From contig CAYQCE010000042.1 of assembly GCA_964415885.1 (NCBI GenBank), positions 1 through 33,339 of the forward strand: DNA of 33,339 nt, in the 5' to 3' direction. Shown piece by piece: positions 32,222-33,339 of this stretch. The DNA comes from CAYQCE01 sp964415885 (GTDB lineage: Bacteria; Zixibacteria; MSB-5A5; JAABVY01; JAHJOQ01). The notes beneath the pieces are model-generated. The model made no database searches. It had not been told where the DNA came from and saw only the letters and a list, made by a program, of their open reading frames with translations. The translations under genes and the position numbers were made by a program. The first letter of the stretch is position 1; each line of letters opens with the position of its first letter.

Positions 32222-33061
32222 ATGAAGAGCATCCACACAATCACAGTCATCGCAGTGATAATGACTTTGCTGCTATCCGGCCTAACATCCGCCGGTGAAT
32301 CCACGCAGAAAAGCGGCATCGACAAATACCTAACCGTGCTTTCGAACGATGTGACTCTTGTCGAAGACGGACCACAGGCCTACCGAATGACGACTATCTG
32401 GCATAACCGCGGCATCAACGGCGATGCCACCGCCAAATTCGTGATAACCGGAAACTATACGCGCGCGCTTGGGGACGGTATGGTCAGGTGGAACAATGTC
32501 CAGATCAGGGTCTTTGGTGATCCATCACAGCCGGAGTCAGACACTATCCCGCAGGAATGGATGGAGAATTTCACTTACAAATCCCCCGACGATATCGCCG
32601 ACCAGGAGCTCTTCTTCGAGTTTCCGTCCGACGAATCCACCCACCTGCTCCGTACCCTCGTGTGGGATGCCATAGCTTTCGAGGTGTTCGCGTGGGATTA
32701 TTTCGACCAACTGAAACTGAATGAGCCTCTCACACCTGCGGATTTCGCCAACATGACCGTCCAGATGGCCGATTGGGGCACGATCGGGATGAAGGACCTG
32801 CGGTTGACATGGCTCGGAATCTCGAAAATGAATGGCGAGATTTGCGCGCTCATTCAGTGCGAATCGTTCATGAATCCGGTCCGCTCCTTGGGAATAACCG
32901 GGCGGTCGCTTTACTGGGGTCGAATCTGGGTGTCGCTTGAAGACAAACAGATCGAATACGGCAAATTCAATGAAGATGTGAACATGGAAATGGGGGCATC
33001 GGACGATTCGAAGAGATTCCTTAATGTTCAGCGAGAGGTCGAGTTCAAGAGGATCAAGTGA
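32222..33061 (+). CDS. Secreted protein of unknown function
   Basis: A 279-residue protein with signal peptide MKSIHTITVIAVIMTLLLSG and cleavage near TSAG. The mature part starts KYLTVLSNDVTLVEDGPQAYR and contains strand-like stretches (TTIWHNRGINGDATAKFVIT, LRLTWLGISKMNGEICALIQ, SLYWGRIWVSLEDKQIEYGKF), with several conserved-looking Trp and Tyr. No known motif, lipobox or repeat. GGAG lies six to nine bases before the ATG. It shares direction and secreted nature with the preceding dockerin-like protein, 138 bases away; they may or may not be one transcript. I do not recognise the family. Confidence 0.7.
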   Translation: MKSIHTITVIAVIMTLLLSGLTSAGESTQKSGIDKYLTVLSNDVTLVEDGPQAYRMTTIWHNRGINGDATAKFVITGNYTRALGDGMVRWNNVQIRVFGDPSQPESDTIPQEWMENFTYKSPDDIADQELFFEFPSDESTHLLRTLVWDAIAFEVFAWDYFDQLKLNEPLTPADFANMTVQMADWGTIGMKDLRLTWLGISKMNGEICALIQCESFMNPVRSLGITGRSLYWGRIWVSLEDKQIEYGKFNEDVNMEMGASDDSKRFLNVQREVEFKRIK

Positions 33062-33096
33062 CAACGCAGGAACTGAAGGATCAGAATGAACCCGGA

Positions 33097-33137
33097 TTCC
33101 GGGGCGAGTGAAACGAGCGGAGAAACCGACAATTGCA
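33097..33137 (+). repeat. Dispersed intergenic repeat, copy 2
   Basis: Contains GAGTGAAACGAGC and GAAACCGACAATT, as in the copy at 32133-32180. It lies 36 bases after the last gene and 36 bases before the miniature element's copy B. Confidence 0.5.
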
Positions 33138-33173
33138 ATAGGTGCTGACTGGAGAGAGAAAGCCGGGTCGCAG

Positions 33174-33339
33174 GGGCTTGTTGAAAAAGTCCGTATCACT
33201 GAAGAACCTGTCATCGCGAGGAGTCCCGCCAACGGCGGGGCGACGCGGCGATCTCATAGTCAGGAAATACTTACTATACGGCTACTTTGAGATTGCCACG
33301 CTCGCTACGCTCACTCGCAATGACCGTTGTCGTGCGGTT
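33174..33339. mobile_element. Miniature inverted-repeat element, copy B (cut by the window end)
   Basis: Begins GGGCTTGTTGAAAAA, the same end as the reverse complement of copy A at 9814-9987, and follows it through GACGCGGCGATCTCATAGTC, GAGATTGCCACGCTCGCTAC and GACCGTTGTCGTGCGGTT to the last base. Relative to copy A it is inverted and has a few indels, for example TTAC extra near 33271. About 166 of ~178 bases are visible. Confidence 0.75.

Overview
The window most likely comes from an uncultured Gram-negative, diderm bacterium of the FCB/Zixibacteria type. This is inferred from content, not from a marker gene. The pointers are an LpxH-like lipid A enzyme, lipoproteins and a large outer-membrane beta-barrel, a PEP-CTERM protein, a secreted protein with a half-dockerin module of the GDxN...DIDDIVYLIAYVFxGG type, moderately high GC, strong AGGAGG ribosome sites, and intergenic miniature repeats. 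No rRNA, tRNA, CRISPR array, transposase or phage gene was seen.

Layout. 1-1.2 kb: a secreted DUF1579 protein converging on a VOC/glyoxalase protein across a shared terminator. 1.3-5.65 kb (minus): a tight operon of a HEAT-repeat/cyclophilin lipoprotein, a secreted unknown, an adenosine-specific kinase-family protein and a metallo-beta-lactamase nuclease. 5.9-7.8 kb: a secreted metallophosphoesterase. 8.2-9.8 kb: a trpR-trpB two-gene operon with a perfect 18-bp palindrome beside its promoter. 9.8-10.0 kb: a miniature inverted-repeat element with a 5-bp target duplication. 10.0-13.2 kb: an unknown 80-residue protein divergent from a four-PAS hybrid histidine kinase. 13.5-17.0 kb: a class III aminotransferase and sucCD. 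17.1-17.3 kb: a second kind of miniature element. 17.4-20.2 kb: a family 2 glycosyltransferase divergent from a Wzx-like flippase.

20.6-24.6 kb is a nitric-oxide module: an Rrf2-family regulator with three candidate Fe-S cysteines, a hemerythrin-domain protein, a quinol-type NO reductase and a second hemerythrin-domain protein, in that order and orientation, followed by a terminator. 24.7-27.4 kb (minus) holds a PEP-CTERM protein, a GIN-domain (DUF2807) beta-solenoid protein and LpxH.

27.6-31.4 kb is the most striking part. A strong promoter, then three genes spaced 11 nt apart, then an intrinsic terminator. They encode an 11-heme periplasmic cytochrome, a ~519-residue outer-membrane barrel, and a probable lipoprotein cytochrome with five CxxCH motifs plus one CX4CH. 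This is the gene logic of a porin-cytochrome conduit that moves electrons across the outer membrane. Two more secreted proteins follow, one with a dockerin-like module, and the window ends inside a second, inverted copy of the 9.8 kb element.
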